This document shows positions 22,385-34,500 of a stretch of 64,000 nt of DNA, piece after piece. The notes under the pieces were generated by a model that did not search any database, was not told the DNA's origin, and saw nothing but the letters and a program-made list of their open reading frames with translations. A program made the position numbers and the translations under genes. Numbering within the stretch: position 1 is the stretch's first letter; each line of letters starts with the position of its first letter. The stretch comes from Notamacropus eugenii (lineage: Eukaryota > Chordata > Mammalia > Diprotodontia > Macropodidae): contig NC_092874.1 in assembly GCF_028372415.1 (NCBI RefSeq), positions 334,942,651-335,006,650 of the forward strand. Reading direction: 5' to 3'.

Positions 22385-25280
22385 TCCACCCTCCTGGGGC
22401 TTACCTCCTCCATCTGGACAGGAGATGGTGCCAAGCCTTGGGCCCAACTCTTACCTGGAGCCGTGACCAGGACCACCCAGATCGGCAAGGAAAAGAGGAA
22501 CAGGACCCTTCCTCCCCCTTGATCTGCTGACCTCACCAGAGGCCCTTTGCTTCTGAATGTTCTCATCTGCTTATGGCTTAGAGTCCCTGCAAAGACCCAC
22601 TCCTCAGAGCTGACCCAGGTTTGCTGACTAATAGGATCCAGGCCCTGCATTTGTGGATTTGGCATCCATCAGACAAGACAGTCCCTATACCATATCTCTA
22701 CCTTGGTAGGGAAATATTCTTAGACTTCTCTTACCAGGTAACAGTGTAGGTTGTACAGGGACAGGCTGTACAGGGGGGTGGGCACAGGGTCTAGGAGTGA
22801 AGCAGTGATGATACTTTGTGTCAAACTTAGATCCTTTTCCCAACTCTCTCTTGCCCGCTCCTGGCCCTCCCAGCATCGAATGGGTACGGCCTGATGCTTG
22901 GATGCCTAAGAGGCCAGGCCTGACTTTGCCCATGCTCCCTGTCCACCTGCACTGCAGCACCTGCTGAGGGTGGGTCCCACCAGCCCTCAAAGGAGAAATA
23001 GCCCTGGACTCTTCTTTCCTGGTAAGCTGCATCCATATTAGTCCTAGAGAAGTGAAGACCATTGCCAGCCGAGGGGGTGGCCAGAGGGACAGTGCAGAAT
23101 TTGGAGCTAGTGGTCTAAGGGGACTGCCTACTTTTCCCTCCATCACCTCATCCATCTGGCAGATGAAGAGGAGGGGAAGTAAAGCAAGGCTGGTGTGAGC
23201 TGGACTAGGACACGTGTCATTTCTAAATCCCAGAGGTGTAGGGGGGGACCCCCCATCAATTCTGTCCACGTGGTACTTTCCCTTTCCTGCCCAGTATATT
23301 CTTTCTGGGTAACAGTAGAATGGATCTGGTCCATCCAGGTGTCTGCTACTATTTGGAGGAAGGTGTGTTAGTGTGAGCAGGGTTGGAAGAAGGCAACTTT
23401 TTGCATGCCCAGTGCAAACCCTGGTTATGTTAGTTTAGTTGAAGAAATGTAAAATTCTTGGAAATCCCCGAGGTCCTAAAAATAGCCCCAGGGGTAGAGC
23501 CCTATTCCAGGTCTATGTGCCTGGCAGCAGGTGGAATGAGGAACCATTGGAAGGGTGTCCTCTAGCCTTCAGCTTGAAGGGGTGGGGGCCCTTTAACTGG
23601 AGACTCAGCCTGAGGCTTTTAAGTTAATGAATTGAAGCCTCTGGAACAACTTGTCCTAGCAGGCTGCTTTCCAGGACTCTACAGAGCCTGGTTTGATGAA
23701 GGAGGATCCCAGCACCCCCAGGTTTTCAGCCAGGGAAGAGGATGCGTTTTTAAGTCAGTCTTCCCTAGTGAATCTTGGTCAGGGACCCTGCTCTCACTTC
23801 CTGACTGTGTGACTCTGGGCAAGTCACTGGCTTTGACTCAGTTTTCTCATTTGTAAAATGATGGGGTTGGACTAAGTGATTTTTCTAAGGTCCCTCCCAG
23901 CTCAATGCCCCCGTGATTCCTTGGCTCTCCACCCTCCCGCAGAATCTGTCAGTCATCTGCCTCCTTCAATGGCATCAGTTGATGAATTGAAGACAGCAGC
24001 CAGTGACTCCAGGGTCAGGAGATGGGCCCAGGCCCAGGCCAAGCCTGTGTAGCTGCTGTCCTAGTGACCCCTCCCTGAGGTGCCTGTTCCCTAATTTAGC
24101 TCCCTTGATGCTGAGCTATCTGGTTTTCATGGATTCCCCGTCTGCTCATGACTCAGCTCTCAGCCTTGCTCCTGTGTGTTGTACCCCTTCCCCAGGCAGA
24201 ACCCACCCCGGGTCCAGCCCCACCCCAGGCCCCCCAAAGGACGGTGGGAAGAGTGCAGAGAGAAAGAAGCTGGGCCATTTGGAATAGTTTGATCAGAGTA
24301 GGGTTGGGGGTGGGGTGGGGTTTCTGTGTATATATATACACGTGTATATATATATATGTACACACACACTAGTGATAATGCAACACACATTTTTATATAG
24401 CTGTTCCCCTTCATAGTGCTATATGCGCATGTGTGTGTTTGGCTAGACAATATATATCTGGAGTCTGTGTGTGATGGGGACTCATTCTCAGGAGAGCCAG
24501 TGGGACGGCAGACAGCTTCGAACCGCGCAGCCGAAAAACAGATATATCGTGTGTATAAAATATATATGTACTGCTCTCTATATATATGTTATATATAATG
24601 TACATACGTCTGAAACGTGCTCGCTTTTGTTTCACCACATCGGTCCCACTGCAAGCAGCAACCTCAGTCCTTAGGTCTCCTGTCCACCCCCCCAAATCCT
24701 CTCCCTAGGATGCCCTCCCCCCACAGGAGCTGGGCAAAGGGGAAGCTGGCATCGTGTAAGGGAGACCCCCCAAAGCAGCCCAGTCAGGAAGCCCAGACAA
24801 GCAAGTCCCTGCCTATTGCATCTGTCTGTCTGTCTGTCTGTGGTCCTCTGCTCCGTTTATCACCTCCGCTTAGCTAGGCCAGGTCCCTGGCTGCCCGGGT
24901 CCCTGGCTGCCCGGGTCACCTGGCTGACAAGCTCACTTTGGACTCTGGAGATGGCCTTCCAGGGCCACGGGGGGCACCTCACTTAGCTCCCAACTGTCTT
25001 AGTGGCATCATGTACATATGACTGTAAAATGGTAAACCGTGTGTATTATATATTGCCTCATTATATAGTGTATATATATGTATACATATACATATATATA
25101 ATATATATGAAGACTGTAAATGTTAAGACTAGTGTTCTTAGTATATTGCTTCACACTGAAGATTGTGTGTTAACGAGCTGTTTCTAAAAGATGTTTATTT
25201 TCCTTAAGAGTAAAAAAAAGAAAAAAAACAGGTCATTGCATTAAAAAAAACCGTCAATAAAGATATGACAATTGTTTTGG
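22370..25280 (+). CDS. RAI1: RAI1 terminal exon: four codons, stop (22382-22384) and 3' UTR
   Basis: After ...CPKHK the human protein ends with a few residues beginning with Arg. The sequence gggcttttcttccag|AGGCAGCTGTTGTAA has a strong acceptor and gives RQLL-stop in the correct phase, so it is the best candidate for the end of the CDS. The rest, to just past the AATAAA at 25256, would be 3' UTR of about 2.9 kb. No RNA evidence is available, and another acceptor between 21210 and 24000 could be used. CDS part: 22370-22384. Confidence 0.6.
24320..25110 (+). repeat. AT-rich palindromic tracts in the RAI1 3' UTR
   Basis: Three UA-rich clusters (24325-24365, 24540-24605 and 25055-25110) consist of TATA/TACA alternations. 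The first is a perfect inverted repeat centred on CACGTG. Between them lie a (TCTG)n run at 24823-24841 and a direct duplication of a 16-nt unit (gtccctggctgcccgg) at 24886-24917. In RNA these tracts could fold into AU hairpins. Confidence 0.7.
25256..25261 (+). terminator. RAI1: RAI1 polyadenylation signal AATAAA
   Basis: Canonical AATAAA after an A-rich stretch, followed by a T/G-rich segment (attgttttgg). It closes the AT-rich 3' UTR, and no further RAI1-like sequence follows before the convergent SREBF1 3' end. Confidence 0.8.
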
Positions 25281-26601
25281 AAGTCTTCGGGCATGGAGTT
25301 GTGGCCTCTAACCTCTCTCCTCCCTTCTTCCTGACAGAAAGATGGTGGAAGGAAGGGTTGGGGGGAGGGGCAATGGAGGTTCAAGTTACTTCTAGTCGGT
25401 AAGGCCCAGAGATCCGAAATACTGGGATGTTACATGCCAAGCAACTGGCAGGGGGTCAGGGACAGCAGTGGGAGCTGAGTTCTCTCCCACATTACCTCTT
25501 CTTCCCCATTTCTAGAAGGCATCCATGTGAGAACTAATGGGGGCATGTTGCCCCACGGTGATCCCAAGTCCCTTCTGGCTTGTGGAACCACTGACCCCGG
25601 GGACACGTGGAACCCATTATAGAGGCATGGAGTTCATAGATCCTAGCTTCCGTCCTCACCTAGAGCCAGAAGAGGGCAGAAGCTGACCAAGATCTAGAAC
25701 TAGGAAGTGGAGACACCTTTCTTCCCCCCCCCTCCAAGTCTTTTGTGGTTGCCAGTGTTCAGAGGCCCTCCCCCCTTAAACCTATCCATCCAAGCACAAG
25801 AAAGATCTCTGGTGCTCTAGTGTGGAGTTGAGTGCTAAGACAGGGGAGTAATCTCCCACCCCCACCTGCCCTGGGTTTCCTCCACAAGCCCAACAACCTT
25901 TGGTCAGTTAAGGTCAGAAGTCTCACCCCTGTCCCTACCATCCAGTACTGATGGACTGAGAATACTCAGCCCACTACCAAGGTTTTCTTGTTTCTTTCCC
26001 AAAGTGAAGTTCTCTTGCTGCCTAACCAGAGAAGAAAAGCGGGAGAATTTAGGGCCAAAAGGCTCGACTTTTCAGGTCCATGCTGGTTTAGCCTTTGGTA
26101 GAGGAGGGCATATATTCTATATGCTGAACCAGGGGTTTTAGGGGCGGGAACATGAAGCCACAGGGACCACGATGAGGGGGACTGTTGTAGATTCCTCCAT
26201 TTTCCCACTCACTCGGCCCCTGGGTTTGTTCCCTCCCCTCCTCTGTTCTCCCCCTGTGCTGTTGGATTCCTGGCTGCCCTCCAAATATATCCCAATGACC
26301 ACCCCTCCACAGAGGACAGCAAAGTCCAGCATTCTCCCAGGGTGCATCCACCTTCTTTGGATGCAGGAATCTTCTCTGCCTCACATTAATCCATTTGCAC
26401 TTACAGAGGTCGAGATAAGTCCCAAAGTGACAGAGCTGGAAGGGACCATTGAGATGCCCCAGTACACCCCTTCACTTTACAGATGAGGAAGCTGAGGTCC
26501 ACAAAGTGACTTGTCCAAGACTAACATAGTGAGCAATGGAATCCAGGTCTTCCGACTGCCATCCTGGGACCCTTTCCGTTGTCTTATTCAAAAACTGAAC
26601 C
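25281..26601. other. Intergenic gap between convergent RAI1 and SREBF1
   Basis: About 1.3 kb between the two polyadenylation sites. A SINE-derived segment lies at about 26405-26560 (agctggaagggacc...acagatgaggaagctgagg). No gene seen. Confidence 0.6.
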
Positions 26602-28370
26602 CAAATTATAAATAATTTCTCCTTTTAATTTTCTGTACAAAACTCTTCTCACACTATGAAAATAAAAGTTTGCGAAGGAAAAAAGTAGTACAGGCGTCTC
26701 CCAGGACTTTAGGGAGGCTAGTGCAGTGGCAAGGAGATGTAGTGACAATATATACATATGTACAGGATCAGCCCCACAGCCCTGGACCTCAGGGGGCCAC
26801 TGCCTAGAGCACACAGTGGCCTGAGAGCAGGAACCCACCTCCCCCACAACAAGGGCAAAGAACTTTGGAAGTAAAGGCCTCCTGTGGCCCACGGGGCAAC
26901 CCCAACCCCTGGTGGTAACAGGGAGTGGGGAGAAACTCCCTTTGCAGTAGAGAGCCTGAGGGAGGGGGAGAATGGAATGGGGGATTGGGGGGGGGGGGCA
27001 GGATAAGGTGAAAGACTGCTTGAGACAGTGGAGCAGGAAGGAGGGGAGCCAGAGGCTGAGGGGGGGCAGGGGCAGAGCCCCCCAGCCCACCATTATTTTG
27101 GCATGTGAATGGGCAAGTAGACCTCTGGACAGCAGGAGTTCTTCCTTCCGGTCTCCTTCTGCTCCAGAGGGTCAAGGACATCTGCTCCAGGACAACTGGT
27201 TCCCCCCCCCCCCCAAAAGCAGTCAATTCAGAAAGGGAAAGAGCACGTGATACGAAATATACTATTTGGTTCCATTAAGATTAGGAAGCCATTTGGAGTG
27301 GCACCAGTGATTTCATCCATAGAGGAAACTTGGGAGAATGGCTGAGAGCACTCAGCCAGTATCTGTGGAGGGTGGAACTTGAACCCATCCTCCTGGCTTT
27401 GAGACCGGTGCCTTACACACTAGGAAGGGAGGATTGAAGAGGGGCCCTGCCTGAGGGGGTAGCCACGTAGCCCTTGCAATCTCCCAAGGGACCACCAGAG
27501 GTCAGTAGCATCTCATCCAGCAATCCTGCTGCCTACCATGGATGGATCCTACAGGATGGAGGGCTAGTCTTGTGGGAAGCTAACACCACTTGGTCTCTTT
27601 CCCCAGCCTTTCACCTGGGGCCCTTCTAGTCACCTGCACTCCCTCCTTACTCCCTTTCTGAGGGCTGATGACCAAGGAAAAGGCAAATTTCTCATTAGCC
27701 TTGGCCCATTAAACACCATAAATCACAGGCACCCAATTACCCAGTGATTAGATTGGGGGGAGGGAAGGATATGGCTGCAGCCTCTCCCATCAAGGAGGGG
27801 CACACCACCCAAACAAAATCCACACATTCAGCCCCTCCCCCAAGGAACCTCATCAGGATGTGTCTAGAACCTGATAGGATCATAGAATTGGAAAGGTTAT
27901 CCAATCCAACCCTTTCATGTTACAGATAAGAATATTGGGGCTCCGAGGGTCAGAGCTGACATTTCAACCTTGATCCTGTCTCTAAATCGAGTTTCTTCCC
28001 CCCCATTACGCTGTGACTTCTCAAGGTTAGGGGTGAGGAAACGGTGGTTTTGAAGGAAAAAGGGTCTAGTGCCATGCTGTCTCCTCTTGGTATCAGGCCA
28101 GTAGATGTGGGGAGGCTTCCTGGGTCTGTGACTGAGGAAGAGGAGGGAGAGGTCACTTGCCCACCTCTATCCATATCCTGCTGGTACCCTAGTTATCAGG
28201 GGATCTTGGTGACACTCCTGTTGACATCAAGATTCTAAGGTCCAAGGTCCTCACCAGGACCTAAGCAAGCAGAAAGGCTCCAGGCTGGTCCTGGATGGTC
28301 AAAAGTCTCAGGGGGACTGGGTGGTTTGGGATAGTCCTCTGGCTGGGGTGCTGGAGAGGCTGAGGCCGGG
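26602..28370 (-). other. SREBF1: SREBF1 3' UTR (probable)
   Basis: Sequence between the stop codon and the last plausible polyadenylation signal on the minus strand. It contains SINE-derived pieces near 27270-27420 and 27865-27965 and a G-run at 26988-26999. The length (about 1.8 kb) is inferred; a nearer end is possible. Confidence 0.5.
26624..26629 (-). terminator. SREBF1: Probable SREBF1 polyadenylation signal (ATTAAA)
   Basis: The minus strand reads GTACAGAAAATTAAAAGG, a common ATTAAA variant, followed by a T-rich segment. I see no AATAAA on the minus strand between it and the stop codon. Confidence 0.5.
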
Positions 28371-28594
28371 TTACCCCGAGGTTACAGTGGTCCCGCTGCC
28401 CAGCCTGATAATCATCTGTTGGCAGTCATGCAGCATCCTCTTGTCTCCAAGCTTCTCCAGGGTTCGAGCGGCCTCTGCCAGCATGCCTACACGCTGGCCT
28501 GGTGCAGACAGGAAGGTCGGGGGCAGATAGCAGCAGGCAAGCAGTAGAGCCTCCGCATGCTCCCTCTGAGTGGGTCGGGTCTCCAGCTCACCTG
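28371..28594 (-). CDS. SREBF1: SREBF1 exon 19, last coding part with stop
   Basis: Encodes (S)[20 protein letters not shown] then [20 protein letters not shown] up to [17 protein letters not shown], matching the human C-terminus GGGTTVTSS. The acceptor is a tandem ctgcag|cag, so the exon can start at 28594 or 28591. Confidence 0.95.
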
Positions 28595-31500
28595 CTGCAG
28601 GGGAAGAAGGAGGTTCAACAGTGATGCCAGGGCTGGGGACTGGGGATCTGGGATAAAGGTATGCACCTGAGATAACAGTGCACGTACAAACACAGGATGT
28701 AACATCGTCATATCCTGTCATATGTAGAGTACATCAGACACACACAGAAACACACACACAGACGGAGACACGCAGAGACACACACACACAGAGACATACA
28801 CAGACACACACACAGATAGACACAGACACACACACACAGACATACACACACAGAAACATACACAGACACACAGAGACACACACAGACAGACACAGACACA
28901 CACACCCTAAACCTATTTTTTCTATATTCATCAAAACCATATGGGACCTGAATACTGACAGAATTTAATATTCCCAGGCAGCTAGGAGGTACAGGGCCTG
29001 GAGTCAGAAAAGACTCATCTTCCTGAGTTCAAATCTGGTCTCAGACACTTCCTAGCTGTGTGATCCTGGGTACATCACTTCACTCTGTTTGCCTCAGTTT
29101 CCTCTTTTGTAAAAAATGATCTGGAGAAGGAAAGAGCAAATGACTCCAGTATCTTTGCCAAAAAGAATAAATGGAGTCACAAAGAGTCAGACGCAACTGA
29201 AAACAACTGAACAACAAAAGATAATATTCCTAGTGTATTACCCTGGTCTCAGCTTTCACCATGAATGTTAAGGAATATTTAGGTAAGATTCCCAAGTTAG
29301 GACCTGGGTATAGGAAAGGGAAAAAGCATTTACTAAATGCCTACCGTGTGCCAAGTTCTTTACAAATATCTTGTTTGATCCTCACAGCAACCTTCGGAAA
29401 TACCTGCTTTTATGAACTTCCTTTTACAGATGAGGAAACTGAGGCAGACAGAAGTTACGTGACTTGCCCAGGTTACAGAGCTAGTCAATGTCTGTGAATG
29501 GATTTGATTTCAGGTCTCCTGACTCCAGCCCAGGTGCTCTATCCATGGGGCCATCTAGCCACCTTTTCTAGAAAAGTACAGCTTATTCCCTAGGGGTAAG
29601 GAGGGGCCTTGGGCCTCAACTCTTGGCCTAGTTTTCTGTCCAGTCCTGCTCCCACACTCACATCCTTTGTTGCTTGGGGCCACCCTTCTCCTTAGGCTTC
29701 GGTCCAGGAGTTGGTGAGTCCTCGTGGGGCTGGCTCCAGCCATCAGCCGGGCAGTTGCTTCATGCAAGAAAACCTAAAAAACAGAAACAGGGGGTCTTCA
29801 AAGGGAGTTCCCCTTCCCATACCTGTGGCCCCCTTGTGAGTTCTCATCCACTCCTGTCGATAGCCAGCGAGACACTGGCCAAGGAGGGTCTGTCTCCCCC
29901 AAAGTTGTGTGTTAGGCCAGTGAGTTATTTCCTAATCCTTCCCTGCCTTCAGAACTTGGTTTGCTACCACCCCTTCTTCCCACAGCCTTTCTTGGTCACT
30001 CAGTGCTTGTGTACCCACTTGGGAAGCTGGTACCCAGTACTCACTGAAAGCACTCCTCTGGCACCCCATGTTCTCTCTCCCCAATAAATTCTCTGAAGAC
30101 AGGGATCCTTCTTGTTCTCTAATTCTATTACCTCCCCTCTCTCCTTCCCTATAATACCTAAGGCTGGGTAACCAGCCTTGGCTCCTCCATGAAAGCCTCC
30201 TCTGACCACCTGTGGGATGCCTGTGCTCTCACTGATTTCTTCCTCCTTCAGAGGCAGCTGGGGCAGGTGGGAAGTGTCCCTTCTGACTTGAAGTCAGAAA
30301 GACCTGCCATTCAAATCTGGCCTCAGATACTTACTAACCTCTGTCTGCCTTGGTTTCCTCAACTGCAAAATGGGGATTGTAATAGCACCTATGTCCTAGG
30401 CTGTTGTGAAAATCAAAAGAAGTCATCCATACAACCTGGTACACTGTAGGTGCTTAATGAATGCTTGTTTCCTTCTTTCCTTCCCTCTTGGGATACTCCT
30501 GCCCACGCTGGCCTCTCCCTCCTCTGACCTGCCCTCACACTTAATGCCTATGGCATGATGCAGCACTGAATCACTGGCTACTTGTCTAACTCACTCTCAT
30601 ATATGGGAGTGCTAGGTTTCCATTCTAGACTGTGAATTCCCTTAAGGCAGGGTCTATGACTTCCCTCCTCCGTCAGACACAGTGCTTGGCTGTGCCAGAT
30701 AAACACAAGTCATGGACAGGTTAGACAGAACTGATACTGACTGGATACTGGAGTTCCCCCATTTTCAGTTAGCTGTGGACAAATAGCCAGATACCCTGAC
30801 GATGGAATGGGGAGAATCAGCGGTCCTTGGAAGCCCGCCACAGAGTTAAAGCTGGAGGGCTGGGACTGGGGCAACTCACCCTTCTCATGGCAGGCCGGAA
30901 GGACTGTGCCAAACGCCTAAGACTGCTGAGGTCCTGCTGGAAGCCTCTGAGTTCCAGGGCCGAGGCCTGGTAGCCACAGCTGGAGGGCTGGGCAGCGCCC
31001 ACCTGCTGCTGCCACAGGCTGGTGCGCGTCACCAGGAGAAGATCACACAGGAGGAGCTGGATGGCCTGCGTGGCACACAGGGTCCAGGTGAGTGGGTCAA
31101 GGTCGAATCCCTTTCTGTGTCTTTCTCCTCTTTCCCCTGTACCCTAGGGCCTTGTGCCCACGGTGCCAGGGGCCAGGCTTTGTGCTACATTACTGGGGCA
31201 TTGCAGATACACACAATGCAACTGCAGTGCACTACAGGGCAGCCTCCACCCATCTCCAGGATGCCAAACCCAGCAACCCTGTGCCCTTGGGGCCTTGGAG
31301 AGAGCTCCAGGCAGGGCCAGCTAGATCTGGCCCCTTACCAGCTTGTTACTGGGTCCAACCCAGAAGCTGATGCCCACCCCAAACCTAGTAGCTAGGGGCT
31401 TCTCATCCCTGACTCCCATCCTCTGGGTAAGAACCACAGGACACCACAGCTGGCAGAAGCTCCCCATGACCGTCATTCAGAAGCAGGGGCAGGTCTAGAC

Positions 31501-34500
31501 CTCAGGGCTCCTGGCTCCCAGTCCGGTGCTCCTTCCCACTGTATCTCACCCCTAGTGGTGAGGAGTGGGGGAGGGGGGGTGTCTTTACCTTGTCAATAGA
31601 AGCACCAGTGGTGGCTGCAGAGGGCCCTGTGGTCAGGCTGTCCCGGAGGTAGCTGCTAGCCTTCTCACATTGGCTCAGGCTGGTCTGACTAAGCTCCTGC
31701 TTCTGCTTTCCCAGGAGCATCCTTGCTGCCTTGAAGGAGTGCAGGGCTGCCCGAGGCAGAGGCTTCCTGTGTGTGGATGAAGGGCCTCCAAGGTCACCCA
31801 TAGCCCAAGCCTCCCCCACCTGCCAATGACTCCTTAATACTACTAGATGGAGCCCCACCCCCACCCCTACCACTTCAAAGCTAGGGAGGCTTCTTGGAGC
31901 AGAATCCCTTAAGGAGACCACAGGTGTGTATCTGAGGGCCTAGATAGGGTGGTGCACTAAATGTGGGCAAGGGGAATCTTCCTGGAGAGGAAATAAAAGC
32001 TGTGCCTAAGCCCTTGGCCTTGAACCTCTTGTCAACCTCTGGACTTGACTTCATGCCTTAGGCCCCTGAGTATCTATCTCTTCATGTACCCTGGGGAGAT
32101 TATATCACCCTGAGCCCTGAGAATTCTGCTTTATAGTCTGGCTTGGGAAAGTTATCCCATCTCTGAGACCCAGAAATGTTGTCCCATATGTCTGCCCTCA
32201 TAGGGAAGGTAAAATCTTCACTGCATTCTCAGGTGTAACATGTACTGAAAACCCCTGACCTGGGAGTGGGGGCAAACCATCTTTCCACTTTCTCTCATAA
32301 AAAGCTTGGAAGAGGCAGGGGCTGGACCCCAGGACACTCACTCAGAAGCCTGTAGGACTTTGGGCATGTACTCCACCATTGGGTAGAGAGACTCTGCCCC
32401 CTCATCATCCCGCTGGAGCCAGTGAATTACCACCGTAATGAGGGACGCCCACCACTTGGCCACAAGGTCAGTACCTATGGGAGGGAAGAGGAGAGAGACT
32501 GTTCTCCACTGTCCTTGGGGTCTCCCTCTCCTTTTCCCAGCTGAAGATGGAATGTGAAATGGACCAAGTTCGTGCCGTTCTTGGGAGGAGACAGAAGAGG
32601 ACTTTGTCTGGGTGCAGGTAACTTGTTCTAACCAACTACAGAAAAATGTGGCTCCCAAAGACCCATGCACCCACTCTCTACCCCGAAGAGGGAGCACAGG
32701 GCTTACCGGTGGTAGTGGCCATGCTTGAACTGATGGAGAAGTTGAGGGCAGGAGCCCCAGCAGCATCTGAGCAGCCATTTAGCAGTTGCAGGTATTCAAG
32801 GGCATCAGAGAACTCTCTAGAGAGCAGAGGGGAGGACAGTGAAGGAATGCAGCTTGGGGATACAGAGCACGTCAATGGACGAAGTGTATCCAGCTGGGAC
32901 ACCAAGAGACCTCCCCAGAGTCCAGAGCTGGCTTCATGACCAACTCACTGTGGGATGTGGGGCAGGAGGTGTCCTCCCCTTTGGCTTTATCTCCCTCACC
33001 CATCAGGCGGGATGCGACCACCCTGGCTCTATTTGCCTCCCACAGGTGATTCAAATGAGATGAACATGCTTTGAAAAGTAGGACATACAAATGTAATTAT
33101 TTCTGTTCCATTTCTGTTAATACTCAAAGCATTCTGCACAGTAGAGACTCAATGAAGCTATGCCAGGTTGAGAAGGGACCAAGCTGAGTCTTCAGGATTA
33201 ATGGACCATTAACTGGCTCCACCTGGGATAGAGGGAGCTGGAGAGGGATGGTGGGTAGAAAGATGATGTGAGCTGGCTATGGAGAGGAATAAAGAGCCTG
33301 CAGGCAGAGGAAGGCCAGAGCAATGCAGGGTAGGACTTGAGCCATGAGGTAACCCTTGGAAGCCAAATGGGTGAAAGGTGGGGCCCCCCTGGGGTTGTGC
33401 TCTCACCTGTCCCCATCAGCCGAAGCCAGGGTCTGTTCAGGCTTGGCCACGCAGCCCAGGGCTTTCTCCAACAGATGCTCCCGAAACAGCTGCGTCACCT
33501 GGGCCAAGGGATCCACTGTTCCAAAGAGAGAAAGAGAGAGAGAGGGACGTGAGCCACCTCCCAACCCAAACAGACATCAAGAGCATCACCCCCAGCACAA
33601 GGTGATGATATGGGAGACCCCAAGATTCTCTTTGAACAACTGCTGCTGCAGGGTAGGGTCGAGGAGGAAAATATATGCCTTCAGAGGACAGGTGGAGAAA
33701 ACCACAGCAGGACACCCCACCCCCACCCCCCATCCTTTGCACTTTGGAATGACAGCTGGGGGGAAGGGCCAAAGTTTCAGAAATGTGAAAAAGTTAAGGA
33801 AAAGGGAGAAAAGAATTGAGGGATAAGGAAGAATGAGGGTGAGGAGAATGACTAAAGACAGAAATGCAAATTAAAGCAACTCAGTGAGTCGACCTCAGAA
33901 TGCAAATCTAAAATTCAATTTCAAAATGAAAATTAAACAAATTAAAGCAACTTGGAGGTTCTGTCACTTGTTCATCAGACTGGCAAAGATGACAAAAGAG
34001 GAAAGTTGCTGGAGGGCCTCTGGAAAGATAGGCACACTGATGCACAGCTGGGGGAGCTATGAACTGGTCCAACCATTCTGGAAAACAACTTGTAACTATA
34101 TCACAAATAGGCACTAAATTGTGGGTACCCTTTGACCCAACAAGATCACAGACAGAAGGAGTGTTAAGTTAATAGAAAAAAAGGAGGGGAAAGGGGAAAG
34201 ATGAAGGGAAGAGAGAGAATGAGAAAGAAGAGGGAGATGGAGGAAAATGAGAAGGGGGAAAGATCAGGACAAATGGGAGGGGAAAAGAGGGAGGAGTTAC
34301 CTGGGTTCCCTGTGGAGCTGTAGAGACTCTCCCTGGGAGTGCTCCTCACTGCCCAGTGCCCGTCCACAAAGAAGCGATGCCCCACGGGATGGCAAAGCCA
34401 CTGCATGGCAGGGGGCATGGTGCCACTCTGGGCTAGGCACACCTGGCGGGCACTACTCAGGAAGAAGCGCTATGGGCGAGGAGGAGATGGCAGTTGGTTG

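Noticed and set aside
22540..22560. Other possible RAI1 last acceptor (ctcaccag|AGGCCC)
   Set aside because: It gives a longer non-matching tail and a poorer pyrimidine tract than 22370; not excluded without RNA data.
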